DNA from: Isosphaeraceae bacterium EP7
GTDB taxonomy: Bacteria; Planctomycetota; Planctomycetia; Isosphaerales; Isosphaeraceae
Assembly: GCA_038400315.1 (NCBI GenBank)
Contig: CP151667.1
Span: 2,615,174 to 2,679,173, forward strand
Direction of reading: 5' to 3'
DNA length: 64,000 bases
Shown: piece after piece, positions 55,062 through 63,310 of the stretch
Position numbering within the stretch: the stretch's first letter is position 1
How the letters are laid out: each line of letters opens with the position of its first letter
Notes under the pieces: model-generated
The model's database searches: none
The model's input: only the letters and a program-made list of their open reading frames with translations
What the model was told of the DNA's origin: nothing
Made by a program: the position numbers and the translations under genes

Positions 55062-57131
55062 TCAATAAGTATCGCGGACCTCGATGACGAATAGGTCATG
55101 CGTGAATCGCAGAGATCCTGCCGCGGCCCGCGTCGCGGCCGTCACGAGCGACGAGTTCGCGGCCCGATCGTCCGGCCCTGCGGGGGCATCGATCAGGATC
55201 TGATCATGGAATGCGCCTGCCACGCAGAGTCCTTGCTCGACGACCGAGAAGAGGACCTCCTTGCGGACGGCGTCCGCGAGATCAAGGAGGATCGCGCGGT
55301 GCACCCCGGCGAAGGCGCGTCCCCCCACGATCCTCCCCGTCGCGGTCACGACCGAACGGGAGAAGATCGCCTCGTGCAACGCCTTGCTGCCGGATCCGGA
55401 CTCCAGGACTGTTCGCAGGGCCGGATTGCGGCAGATGGCGGCCATCCGACGCAGGAGCGATCGATCCCTGGATCTCCCCGAGATCAAATTCCTGAGCGAC
55501 GCGTCGTGCTCATCTCGTTGGCGACCGATGATCGAAGCCAGCTCGGACGTCTCGCAGGCCAGGGCCCGGAGCAACGTCAGGACGACCTCATCGTCGGGAA
55601 GGTAGACGCGTTCCAGCCCGGTTTCCGCAGTCATGATTCGCTGGTACTCCGCGGACTTGCTTGCATCGATCTCGATCCCGCGCTCCAGGCCCAGCATGAC
55701 CCGCGACTGGGCGGCGCTGTAGCCGCGGGTCAGCCCGCGGAGGAAGGTCTCCGAGATCGCTAGTAGGCGTCGGCACTCGGCCGGATCCTTGGCAATCTCC
55801 GAGGTGAACTCCTCACCGGCGAGCGGCGGCTCGTGGAATCTCGATGCGACCTCGGCGATCGGGTCGATTCCCGCCCGGAACCACCCCGCCAGCTGGGAGC
55901 AGCCGCCCTGCCGCTCGACCAGCTCCGCGAAGCATCGGAGCTCAAGATCGCGCAGGTACAACACGAGGAATTTGCGACCCGGCCCCGGTTCGAAGATCGG
56001 GGCGTCGACGAGCCGGCGTAGGCCGACGACGTCCGGGTTGTAGGCGCGAATCGCCGGCACAACCTCGTAGGCCGGAAGGAAGATCCGGTCGCCCGCCAGG
56101 CGAGCCATGGCAACCTTGAGATCTGCTGCGATCGTCAATTGCGACCAGGCCTCGAGGATCGGATCGAGATGAATCAAGTCTCCCCAACGCCTGGGGTCGA
56201 TGCTGACATTCCCATCACCATCCTCGGGTGTCTCGATGGATAGTTGCCGTTCATCCGTCGAGTTGGAGGCGGCCTGGCCGAGCAGGATCGCGAGTTTCTT
56301 CGGCCTAGCGTCGGGGAATTTCCCGTCCTTCAGGCGAACGTCCTCGCCGTCCCATCGGAAGCAATCCTGCGCCCGCGCGTCGCGCCCGAGGCTGAGCGAG
56401 CTCGCCCTGTAGATTTGGTCGGCTTGCGTGTCGAGCGTCTCGAGCTGATCGGCCCGGACTCGCAGGCCTCGCCTCGTCGCCCGGGCCAGCGTGACCGCCC
56501 CGCGGACCTCGATCCCCAGGCCGAGCGGGCCGTGCCGGCAGATGACCCCGAGATCGAGGCCCTCCTCTTCGCAAATCCGGTCAACTTGCTCGCGGAGGGC
56601 GTGCTCGATCTCGCGGGTCGCGCACGCTCGTTCCAGGAGTGTGACGGACCCCGAATCGGATTCGGTAGCCGCCCCCCCGGTCGACGGGCCATACGTTCTG
56701 ATTGGCGCCTCGGCCGATCCAACATAAAGGTCGGAACGGTAATGGCCGAGCTCGTCGAGGGTCCTAGTTACGGGTGAGCTCGCACCGTCCGCCAGCCAGA
56801 CGAGTTGGTCGAGCAGCCTCACGTCGACGATCCGATTTGTCCGGCACAGCTCCAGGAGGACCTGCCCGGGCTCGCCAACCTCCCCGACGCAGTCCGCGAT
56901 CGACCAGAACCACATGCGCGAGTCGTAGCAGGCGAATGTGCGGTCGCGATGCGAGAGCAGGAACGGCCCGATCTCGCCGGGTTGCAGGATGCACGAATCG
57001 GCTCCCGTATCCGCCGCGGCGAGGGCGACCGTAGGGGTCGAAGCCCGACCATGAGTCGCTTCGTTTATCTCGACCGCCATCGCGATCGTCCCACCGCTCA
57101 AGATGCGGCCTCCCCACGCGAACTCGTGCAT
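55062..57131 (-). CDS. Family-A DNA polymerase-like protein lacking key catalytic residues
   Basis: 689 residues. An N-terminal 3'-5' exonuclease-like region (60-115: FACYDSRMWFWSIADC, RIVDVRLLDQLVWLA) is followed by a palm-like region (LGIEVRGAVTLARATRRGLR, 206-225). A motif A position LYLRDLELRCFAEL (391-404) matches DYSQIELR but has Tyr for the catalytic Asp. The motif B area (LLAISETFLRGLTRGYSAAQ) lacks the Arg/Lys of RxxxKxxNF. TATGRIVGGRAF and motif C FHDQILIDAP (641-650) keep the His-Asp of VHDE. I infer a pol I fold without normal activity. An alternative start is at 57080. Lies between the integrase and HTH genes, same strand. Confidence 0.6.
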   Translation of the reverse strand: MHEFAWGGRILSGGTIAMAVEINEATHGRASTPTVALAAADTGADSCILQPGEIGPFLLSHRDRTFACYDSRMWFWSIADCVGEVGEPGQVLLELCRTNRIVDVRLLDQLVWLADGASSPVTRTLDELGHYRSDLYVGSAEAPIRTYGPSTGGAATESDSGSVTLLERACATREIEHALREQVDRICEEEGLDLGVICRHGPLGLGIEVRGAVTLARATRRGLRVRADQLETLDTQADQIYRASSLSLGRDARAQDCFRWDGEDVRLKDGKFPDARPKKLAILLGQAASNSTDERQLSIETPEDGDGNVSIDPRRWGDLIHLDPILEAWSQLTIAADLKVAMARLAGDRIFLPAYEVVPAIRAYNPDVVGLRRLVDAPIFEPGPGRKFLVLYLRDLELRCFAELVERQGGCSQLAGWFRAGIDPIAEVASRFHEPPLAGEEFTSEIAKDPAECRRLLAISETFLRGLTRGYSAAQSRVMLGLERGIEIDASKSAEYQRIMTAETGLERVYLPDDEVVLTLLRALACETSELASIIGRQRDEHDASLRNLISGRSRDRSLLRRMAAICRNPALRTVLESGSGSKALHEAIFSRSVVTATGRIVGGRAFAGVHRAILLDLADAVRKEVLFSVVEQGLCVAGAFHDQILIDAPAGPDDRAANSSLVTAATRAAAGSLRFTHDLFVIEVRDTY

Positions 57132-57299
57132 GGCCTTCGGCTCCGCCTGTGATTTCGCCCTCGACCCAGCTTACCTACCCGAGGAGGTCGTTCCGATCCC
57201 CTGCAACGGGGACACGTCAGCACTCGCAGCAGCCCTCTCGATTCAATCCTCGCAATCCAGGCCCCGACGCGTTCGACCCGCCGCCCGACCCGGCCATCG

Positions 57300-58547
57300 T
57301 CAGCTCGCCCCCTCGGAGGGCTCGTCGCCGAAGCTGAGGGACTCGATGGCCGAGCGGCGGTCGTCCGGATGCAGATGACGGTATCGCTTGCGCATCCCCT
57401 CGGTCTGGTGGCCCATCCACTCGTCGATGATCCGCTGATCGACGCCGCGCGAGGCCAGGTTGCTGGCGAAGCTGTGCCGGTAGGTGTGGAAGCCCACCTT
57501 GAACCAGTTGCGTTTGCTGTCCAGGCACCACCCCGTCCCGCGCATCGGCTGCCAGAAAGCCCGGTTGGCGCGGTCGGTGCCCAGGGCGTCGGGGCTCCCC
57601 GGCTCGCAGACGACGTGCTGCCCGCCAGGTCGCTTGCGCGACCATTCGTCCAGGATCCGACGGAGTTCGGGGTGGAGGTCGATCCTCCGGGCCGTCGAGA
57701 CCGTCCGGCGCGACTGCTTGAGACTGCGTGCGACGACCTGTCGGCGGTCCAGCTCGACGTCCTCCCACCGCAGGCGAAGGACCTCGCCCCGCCGCATCCC
57801 CGTATACGCGGGGATTGCGTGCAGGAGATGGGCGAAGTCGGCCTCGGCCCGCTCGTTCACCGACCTCAGGAGCCCGCCGATCTCGCCCGGCGCGAGGTAA
57901 AGACAGTCCCAGAGCCCGGCGGACTCCGCCGCCGACAGGCCGCCCCGAGACTGCATCCGCTCGATCTCGGCGATCGTTCGGAAACGCGGCAGCTCGGCAT
58001 GCTCCTTGATCGGAGCCAGGTCGGACGCCGGCGAGGATTCCAGGTAGCCGTTGGCGACCGCCCAGGCGAAGAGCTGGCCGACCGTGTCGCGCTCCTTGTG
58101 GACCGTGCTGGGCCACCTCAGCTTCAGCCGGGCCTGGAGGAACTGGTCCAGGTCGCGGTGCGCGATCGCGTCGGCGGACGCCTCGGCCTTCGGCCCCAGG
58201 GCGCGCATGAGGTTGCGGAGGTGGACCCCCTCGGTGTAGACCGTCGAGGGGGCCTTGTGCGACTGCCCCTGCAAATAGGACGCGGCCAGGGCGGCCAGGG
58301 TCGGGGCCCGCCGCCGCGAGCGGGCAGGGGCCCTGAGCGTGCCGCCGCTGACGATGAAGTCGCCGGGGTCGACGCCGGGCGGGACCTCGATGAGCCCCGT
58401 GAGCAGGCCGTGGATGGCCCGCTCGAGTCCCTTGATCGCGACGCGGGCGTCGGCCGCGTCCGTCGTCTTCAGGGACTTCTTGTATTCCTTGCCGCCGTGC
58501 CGGAAGCGGGCGACGAACGTGTCGCCCTTCTTGCCCAGGTACGCCAT
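57300..58547 (-). CDS. Tyrosine site-specific recombinase (phage-type integrase)
   Basis: 415 residues from ATG 58547 (MAYLGKKGDTFVARFRHGGK). An N-terminal SAM-like/arm domain (KAPSTVYTEGVHLRNLMRAL) precedes a catalytic domain with AIPAYTGMRRGEVLRLRWED (first Arg), GFHTYRHSFASNLASRGVD (HxxR) and MGHQTEGMRKRYRHLHPD (nucleophile Tyr). Complete in length and residues. It lies about 175 bp from the tRNA-Leu 3' fragment, as expected for an integrase beside its attachment site, and it heads the minus-strand RT-containing gene block. Confidence 0.92.
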   Translation of the reverse strand: MAYLGKKGDTFVARFRHGGKEYKKSLKTTDAADARVAIKGLERAIHGLLTGLIEVPPGVDPGDFIVSGGTLRAPARSRRRAPTLAALAASYLQGQSHKAPSTVYTEGVHLRNLMRALGPKAEASADAIAHRDLDQFLQARLKLRWPSTVHKERDTVGQLFAWAVANGYLESSPASDLAPIKEHAELPRFRTIAEIERMQSRGGLSAAESAGLWDCLYLAPGEIGGLLRSVNERAEADFAHLLHAIPAYTGMRRGEVLRLRWEDVELDRRQVVARSLKQSRRTVSTARRIDLHPELRRILDEWSRKRPGGQHVVCEPGSPDALGTDRANRAFWQPMRGTGWCLDSKRNWFKVGFHTYRHSFASNLASRGVDQRIIDEWMGHQTEGMRKRYRHLHPDDRRSAIESLSFGDEPSEGAS

Positions 58548-58675
58548 CGCACCGACCCTCCCCGCCTCGGAGTGGCAGCCCACGCACCCGGACAACCGGG
58601 CTGTGGGGAATGCCACACGGTGCCACAGGATCGCCGGCCGAGGCACTCCGGAGGCACCGACGGGGAATGGTAACG

Positions 58676-58711
58676 AAAAAAGGGCCCGCGGCAATTCGCC
58701 GCAAGCCCTTT
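58676..58711 (-). terminator. Intrinsic terminator after tRNA-Leu fragment
   Basis: On the minus strand, AAAGGGC pairs with GCCCTTT and GCGGC with GCCGC around a GAATT loop, followed by a T6 run (plus-strand A at 58676-58681). It sits 11 bp after the tRNA 3' end and suits termination of that tRNA. Confidence 0.85.
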
Positions 58712-58721
58712 CGCTGCATAG

Positions 58722-58775
58722 TGCCGGAGACAGGACTTGAACCTGCACGGGAATAAATTCCCTCTAGCCCCTCAA
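58722..58775 (-). tRNA. tRNA-Leu (GAG) 3'-half fragment, probable attachment site
   Basis: The minus strand reads TTGAGGGGCTAG (anticodon loop and 3' stem), a variable arm with a GGGAAT/ATTCCC stem, GTGCAGGTTCAAGTCCTGT (T arm) and CTCCGGCA (acceptor 3' strand). The matching 5' strand GCCGGAG and the D arm are absent upstream. The break is at the anticodon loop, a common crossover point for tyrosine integrases. Partial: not a functional tRNA as it stands. Confidence 0.8.
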
Positions 58776-58989
58776 GGTAGTAAACCAGCATCGTACCAGC
58801 GTTGGCTCTGCGTCAGATCTGCATCGATCCCTCTGGAGTTGTTCGACTTGGAACGAAATCGCGTCGGATCTGTGTTGGTTCAACCCAGGTCTGATGTGGG
58901 CTACGCGGGTGTAAGCACGGTGTAAGGGCGACGCATAAGGATACGATCTCCGGTTTTCCGTCGGAGGCGGCAGACTGGTGCTTAATCGC

Positions 58990-59420
58990 GTTAGGGCAGA
59001 TCCAGCTGAATCTGCCCTGGCTGGCCTGGGCCGATCGGCTCGACCGGCTCGGGGTGCTGCAGGGGGCACACACGCCTCAGATCAAGGGGCAGATCGCACC
59101 GGAGCTGCTCGACCAAGCCCGCGACGAGTGCCAGCCGGTGAAGGTCGTGGTGGCCGACAGCGGCTGCGGCAACTCGGGACGGTTCTGCGACGGCCTGGCC
59201 GGGCGGGGCCTGCACTCCGTCGTCGGCGTCAGCGGAGAGAGGGTCGTCTCCGCCGAGGTGCCGCCATGGGGCGTGCCGAAGCCCTCCACCGGCGGCCGGC
59301 CGCAGAATCGACGCCGGCTCGCGGCCGACTCACCGCGGCCGGTGAGCCCGTCCGAGCTGGCCACCCGGACGCCCCGGCAGAATGTGACGTGGCGCGAGGC
59401 GACCAAGTGTCTGGATTTCT
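58990..59420 (+). pseudogene. IS701-type transposase internal fragment
   Basis: Frames read LNLPWLAWADRLDRLGV, then GAHTPQIKGQIAPELLDQAR and VVVADSGCGNSGRFCDGLAG (second Asp), ending NVTWREATK. These correspond to the middle of the relic at 10713-11875 but are more diverged (for example SGCGNSG versus SCYSVSG). Both ends of the gene are missing. Confidence 0.75.
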
Positions 59421-59459
59421 CCAGCAAAGACGGGTGTCGAAGTTGTGGGTTCATCCGGT

Positions 59460-59545
59460 TCTCTCGTACCCGGCAGGCGACATGTATCTCAGCGACGAAT
59501 GTCGCCGGACTCGATCGAGAAAGGTCGAGGAGGATGTATACAAAT
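59460..59545. repeat. IS3 end remnant
   Basis: CGTACCCGGCAGGCGACATG, then CAGCGACGAATGTCGCCGGA and a GACTCGAT tract match, with changes, the end of the IS3 orfB at 46320-46400 in the same orientation. No reading frame survives. Confidence 0.6.
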
Positions 59546-59851
59546 CGACAGAAAATTGCGTACGCCCTGTTCAGGAACGAGCTAAATCGGTGTACGTCAT
59601 GGACTCGGGCATTCTTGGCGACGCAGAATTGCAACAGCGCCCTCGGGCCGGTCTCAAGCACGAGAGGGACACCGTAAAGTGCGTGCTTCATTAGACTTTG
59701 CCAATTCTGATCTGGACTGATTGTCGCCGAGGTGTCTCAACCTGATAATCGGCCCCCGGAACATCGCTGGCACAGTCTCTGACGACTGTAGGCTACTGGC
59801 GAGCATCTGCGACGCTAACATCCAGCACCGAGATCGAATTGAGGGATCACC
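59546..59851. other. Intergenic, nothing recognised
   Basis: A stretch of lower GC with no supported gene. GAGGGATCACC just before 59852 is the ribosome site of the Fae-like gene. Confidence 0.5.
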
Positions 59852-60400
59852 ATGAACGAGCGGATCATCCTGCGGACCGGCGAGGCCTTGGTTGAGGGCG
59901 ACGTGGACTATTTGGCCGCCGAACCAGAGGTCGTCATTGGTGAACTCGATGGGCCGGTCGGCCATGCTCTGGCCCAGCTCATCGGCGGGCAGGTCAAAGG
60001 CCATACGAAAGTCTTCGCCATCCTCAACAGCGACGTCCAGGTCCGGCCCGTGACCGTCTTGGTCAGCAAGGTGACGGTCAATGACGCGAGGTACACCAAT
60101 ATCCTCATGGGGACCGTCCAGGCGGCGATCGCCAATGGCGTGCTCGACGCCGTACGTGCCGGCGACTTGCCGAGGGACAAGGTGAACGACCTCGGGATCA
60201 TCTACTCGGTCTGGCTCGACCCGGCGGCGTCGAAGGTGGACAAGCTGGACCACGAGGCGCTCTTCCAGATCCACAGGGAGGCGACGGCGAAGGTGATCCG
60301 CAAGGCCATGCGCCACGAGCCATCGATCGACTGGCTGCTGGAGAATCAGGACAAGGTTCAACACTACTACCACCAGCTTGGACTGCAGGGGGAACTCTGA
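59852..60400 (+). CDS. Formaldehyde-activating enzyme (Fae) homologue
   Basis: 182 residues; ATG 59852 follows GAGGGATCACC. Fae features: RTGEALVEGD near the N-terminus, PVTVLVSKVTVNDARYTNIL (the KVTI-DAR core) and MGTVQAAIANGVLDAV, IIYSVWLDPAASKVDKLDHE and HREATAKVIRKAMRHEPS. Canonical Fae condenses formaldehyde with tetrahydromethanopterin in C1 metabolism, which planctomycetes possess. The catalytic His of GDGNEVAHIDL is not apparent here (VDYLAAEPEVVIGE), so this is probably a Fae paralogue (Fae2/Fae3-like) with altered or regulatory function. No C1 genes adjacent. Confidence 0.8.
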   Translation: MNERIILRTGEALVEGDVDYLAAEPEVVIGELDGPVGHALAQLIGGQVKGHTKVFAILNSDVQVRPVTVLVSKVTVNDARYTNILMGTVQAAIANGVLDAVRAGDLPRDKVNDLGIIYSVWLDPAASKVDKLDHEALFQIHREATAKVIRKAMRHEPSIDWLLENQDKVQHYYHQLGLQGEL

Positions 60401-60417
60401 CCTCGGCTGATGCCGAT

Positions 60418-60592
60418 CGGTGAAGGTTACGCCGCGGGTGCGAGGGTCGTAGCAGGACCTCTCGCAACGCCTCGGGGAGTTTCTCCAGGCCCAGCCCGCC
60501 GCCGGCCTGTGGGAAAACCCAATCGGCCCATAGCCAGAGCAGTACCGTCGCCACCGCGTCGGAGAACGTCACCGCCGCTTTCCCGGGCCAGC
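60418..60592 (-). pseudogene. Transposase C-terminal remnant
   Basis: In a frame shifted from the HTH hybrid, the minus strand reads AVTFSDAVATVLLWLWADWV, LEKLPEALREVLLRP and stops soon after. This resembles the C-terminal tail of IS4-like transposases common in planctomycetes. It is the continuation of the QVESTFQEARAHLGLETTRG segment just upstream. Confidence 0.55.
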
Positions 60593-61042
60593 TCACCGCC
60601 CCGGTTCGCGCCGTCTCGGGAGGGCGTGGAACAGCAGCGCCACGACGGAGTACAGCTCGAACAGGCAGGGGGCGGCCCGCTCGACCGTCTTGCGACACCG
60701 GCCCCGCGTCGTCTCCAGGCCGAGGTGGGCCCGGGCCTCCTGGAAGGTGGATTCGACCTGCCATCGCTGCCCCCTCCGTTCCGGGAGCAGGCCGTTGCGG
60801 CGATAACGCAACAGCTCGTCGTGGGAGATCGCCCACGATTTCGACGCACTCCGGCCGGAGCCGCGCTTGCCCGCGTGGACCCGGCCCAGGCGGCACCACT
60901 GCCTGACGGCGAACTCCGCCTTGCCGACTGCGCGGGCGAACTCGTCGGTGGAGTAATGCTCCTTGACCGACTCGCGCTCGAGCAGCGAGGCCAGCATCTG
61001 CTCGATCCTGTCCAGCCGATCGATCATCTCGCCGTCCGCCAT
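60593..61042 (-). CDS. HTH protein joined to a transposase fragment
   Basis: ATG 61042 (MADGEMIDRLDRIEQMLASL) begins a short coiled coil and an excisionase-like HTH: YSTDEFARAVGKAEFAVRQW, CRLGRVHAGKRGSGRSASKS and SHDELLRYRRNGLLPERR. From about 60775 the same frame changes to RWQVESTFQEARAHLGLETT and LYSVVALLFHALPRR, part of an IS4-like transposase with the catalytic-Glu-type VESTFQEA block. The join looks accidental. The HTH domain itself appears intact and could be expressed. Confidence 0.6.
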   Translation of the reverse strand: MADGEMIDRLDRIEQMLASLLERESVKEHYSTDEFARAVGKAEFAVRQWCRLGRVHAGKRGSGRSASKSWAISHDELLRYRRNGLLPERRGQRWQVESTFQEARAHLGLETTRGRCRKTVERAAPCLFELYSVVALLFHALPRRREPGR

Positions 61043-61215
61043 CGTCGCCGCCTCCGGGGGTTCAGCTCTCAGGGGGCGGCGAGAGTAACCCCGCCCCGGT
61101 CCCCGCACAAATCCGCTGGCCTCGATCGGGGTTCGCTCCCCGACCCGGCCGTCATCTCCGCCCAACCGGCGAGGTCGCCGGGGCCGCCCATGGGCACCAC
61201 GAGTGGGGCCGATCG

Positions 61216-61518
61216 ATGAAATACGAGACCGACGGGGATGTCCGCTCGCCCCGCGAAGTCCTCGACGCTCATCCCAACGCCATCGATCTGGTCGAATTCG
61301 ACCGGTTCTTCTCCGATCAGGCCCTGCCGATCCGGGGCGTGGCCGTCCTGTCATACCGGGTCGCCCGCCAGGTCGCCGACCCGGAGGCCATGCTCGATGC
61401 CACCCCGACAAGCTCGTCCGCGTCGCCAGCCTCAACGACCGCCCCACCCAGGCAGAGCTCGCGTCGAAATCCCCGAGGACTTCCGGGAGAGATCCGAGTG
61501 AACCCCCCGCGCCATTGA
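61216..61518 (+). CDS. Hypothetical protein, weakly supported
   Basis: The ATG at 61216 opens a 100-codon frame (MKYETDGDVRSPREVLDAHP) reading plausible protein up to VAVLSYRVARQVADPEAMLDA, after which it turns Ser/Pro-rich. The neighbouring frame then looks better (DKLVRVASLNDRPTQAELAS). A frameshift near 61400 is likely. No family recognised. Confidence 0.3.
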   Translation: MKYETDGDVRSPREVLDAHPNAIDLVEFDRFFSDQALPIRGVAVLSYRVARQVADPEAMLDATPTSSSASPASTTAPPRQSSRRNPRGLPGEIRVNPPRH

Positions 61519-61899
61519 CACCTACGGTTCGCTGTACTCGGTCCTCCGAACGGACCCGATCACGACGCTCTCTCGATAGCTGGAAGACGAAATGACCGTT
61601 GCCGGCAATCGTCGGCCGACCTCCTCCTGAAGATATAAGATCCAGCGAGCCAACAAGTTGTGGCGGAGACGATGACTTTCGTGAGTCGTCTTGGCGGCGG
61701 ATTTCCCCCGATCGGCACTCTTTTGTCCTGAAGCTCCTTCGGGTTTCTGCTGAGGATCCTCGCCCCGTAGCCTCCACGCGCCGCGGGCGAGATCGACGAG
61801 GGCGTCGCTCATGGTCCCGGGCGGGAACCGGCAGCCGCCGGGGCCCCTCGGAAAAAAGGCGCCTCGGCGCCGAGGCGTCGGCGCATCGCCAGGGCCTCG
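61519..61899. other. Intergenic, no supported gene
   Basis: Open frames here are short and change composition often. A minus-strand frame ([20 protein letters not shown]) is not convincing. I see nothing I can name. Confidence 0.4.
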
Positions 61900-62060
61900 G
61901 CCGCAGCCGGGGGGGCCTGAGCAGCCAGATCGTCGCGATCGCCGGCGACGAGAGCACGGCCCTGGCCGTCGTGGTCGTCCCGGGTCAGTCGCACGACGCC
62001 CCGCACCTGAAACCCTTACTGAATCAGGCCGTGGCCCGGCTGAAACCCGCCGAGCAGTCA
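61900..62060 (+). pseudogene. IS5-like transposase fragment
   Basis: Reads [20 protein letters not shown] followed by [20 protein letters not shown], resembling the IS5-family region after the first Asp (cf. LVCDGRGIPLAAVITPGQRH in the IS5 copy). No further part of the gene is present. Confidence 0.5.
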
Positions 62061-62630
62061 GCTACCCTCACTCGCGAGGGGCGGTACCGCGAAGACCTGT
62101 GCTATCGACTGGGGGTCTTTCTCGTCCACCTGCCGCTCCTGCGCGATCGGCTCGCCGACCTGCCGTTACTGGCGGAGCACTTCTGTGCCGGTTCCGCGTC
62201 GAACTGAGGAAGGAAGTGAGCAGCAGTGCTCCGGAGCTCCTCGATCGGCTGGGATGGTATTCCGGGCTCGGCAACGTGCAGGGATAGCAGAACGTCCTGA
62301 AGTCGGCGCCGCTACGCTCCCACGGGCCGATCCTCCTGCTCGATTCCTTCACCCGCTGGAGGATCCCACTGTCGGGATAGCCCCGGCCCCCGGAGTCCGA
62401 CACTGCGGCGGGCGTGCCCGACTGGGTAACTTCGTGGATCGGAGATTACGCGACGGCACGACGGACCTCCTTGCCAAGGCCCAGGCCGCCATGGTGTGAG
62501 ATATCCTCGTGCGCATCCCGCTACCTTCCGGGGGGAACCAGATTCGGGCTGCGCGTCGTTTGGGGATTTCACGCGATCCCCTTCGCGCCAAGCGACGAAC
62601 TCTTGACATTGTCACTGCTTCAACGCTGGC
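62061..62630 (+). pseudogene. Decayed sigma-54-dependent (NtrC-type) regulator, C-terminal part
   Basis: Frames in sequence give [20 protein letters not shown] and [18 protein letters not shown], the AAA+ segment after Walker B of sigma-54 activators. A weak SAPELLDRLGWYSGLGNVQ (normally WPGNVREL) and NVLKSAPLRSHGPIL follow. Last comes a Fis-type HTH, GGNQIRAARRLGISRDPLRA. At least two frameshifts and stops separate these blocks and the N-terminal half is missing. It would once have activated sigma-54 promoters. Confidence 0.75.
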
Positions 62631-63310
62631 CAAACTTCAGAGACTTCTGGGTGATTCATGTCTCAAAAACTTCTGGGTGATTCCTAAGCCGCCTGTGGAC
62701 GAAAATGGGCCACGACGCCGCCTTGGCCGTTGCCCGGTCGCAACCATTTGGACGCTGATGCAAATAATATACTTCACACAATAAAGCGCCAATATTTGCA
62801 GGTCAGCCCTCAGGCTCGCTTACTTTTAAGGCCTTGCGATATAAAGGCACGTCAGCTGGGCTCTAGCCTCTCGGGATTTCACCTTTAAAGCCGATTTGTC
62901 CCGAGCGCACGTAATACTTAGTAGCAAACGTGTTTCGCCGCTATCTTGACCGCCATTAACCATGCTGGCATTTTGCTTTTATCATTCTTTAAATATCGGA
63001 TCTCCTAGGCAAGTTTGCCCGAGATCCCACTCGACGTCGCTAGTGGCATTCCCCCCAGGCCACCCAGGATTTTCATCCCTGTAGACTCCAGGACCGACCC
63101 GATTCCGGCGACGGAATCTTGGGCGCTGCTGCCCTGTTTTCTCACTTCAGATTCCATCGAAGCCTAGGTCATAGCCGGGGCCCTGTCCACCCGCCACATC
63201 CGGGCCTCGACGACCCGGGAGTGGGCATCTCCCGCTACTTGCGCGACTGCCACACGAACGGACGATTTCGCACCCTCCGCCTCGCTTTACTAACGCAGGA
63301 GTCGACGCCG
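62631..63310. other. Long intergenic region upstream of the exported-protein gene
   Basis: About 680 bp of lower GC than the surroundings (for example GATGCAAATAATATACTTCA near 62757 and TTATCATTCTTTAAATATCG near 62978). No gene is supported. AGGAG at 63297-63301 is the ribosome site for 63311. It likely carries the native promoter of that gene, which the broken copy at 4 kb lacks. Confidence 0.45.

Noticed and set aside
54715-55065. N-terminal extension of the HTH protein
   Set aside because: The frame is open but composition is Arg/Ser/Trp-mixed without structure, and ATG 54714 gives a normal-sized protein.
57369-58673. 434-codon plus-strand open frame opposite the integrase
   Set aside because: Antisense shadow; integrase catalytic residues are on the minus strand.
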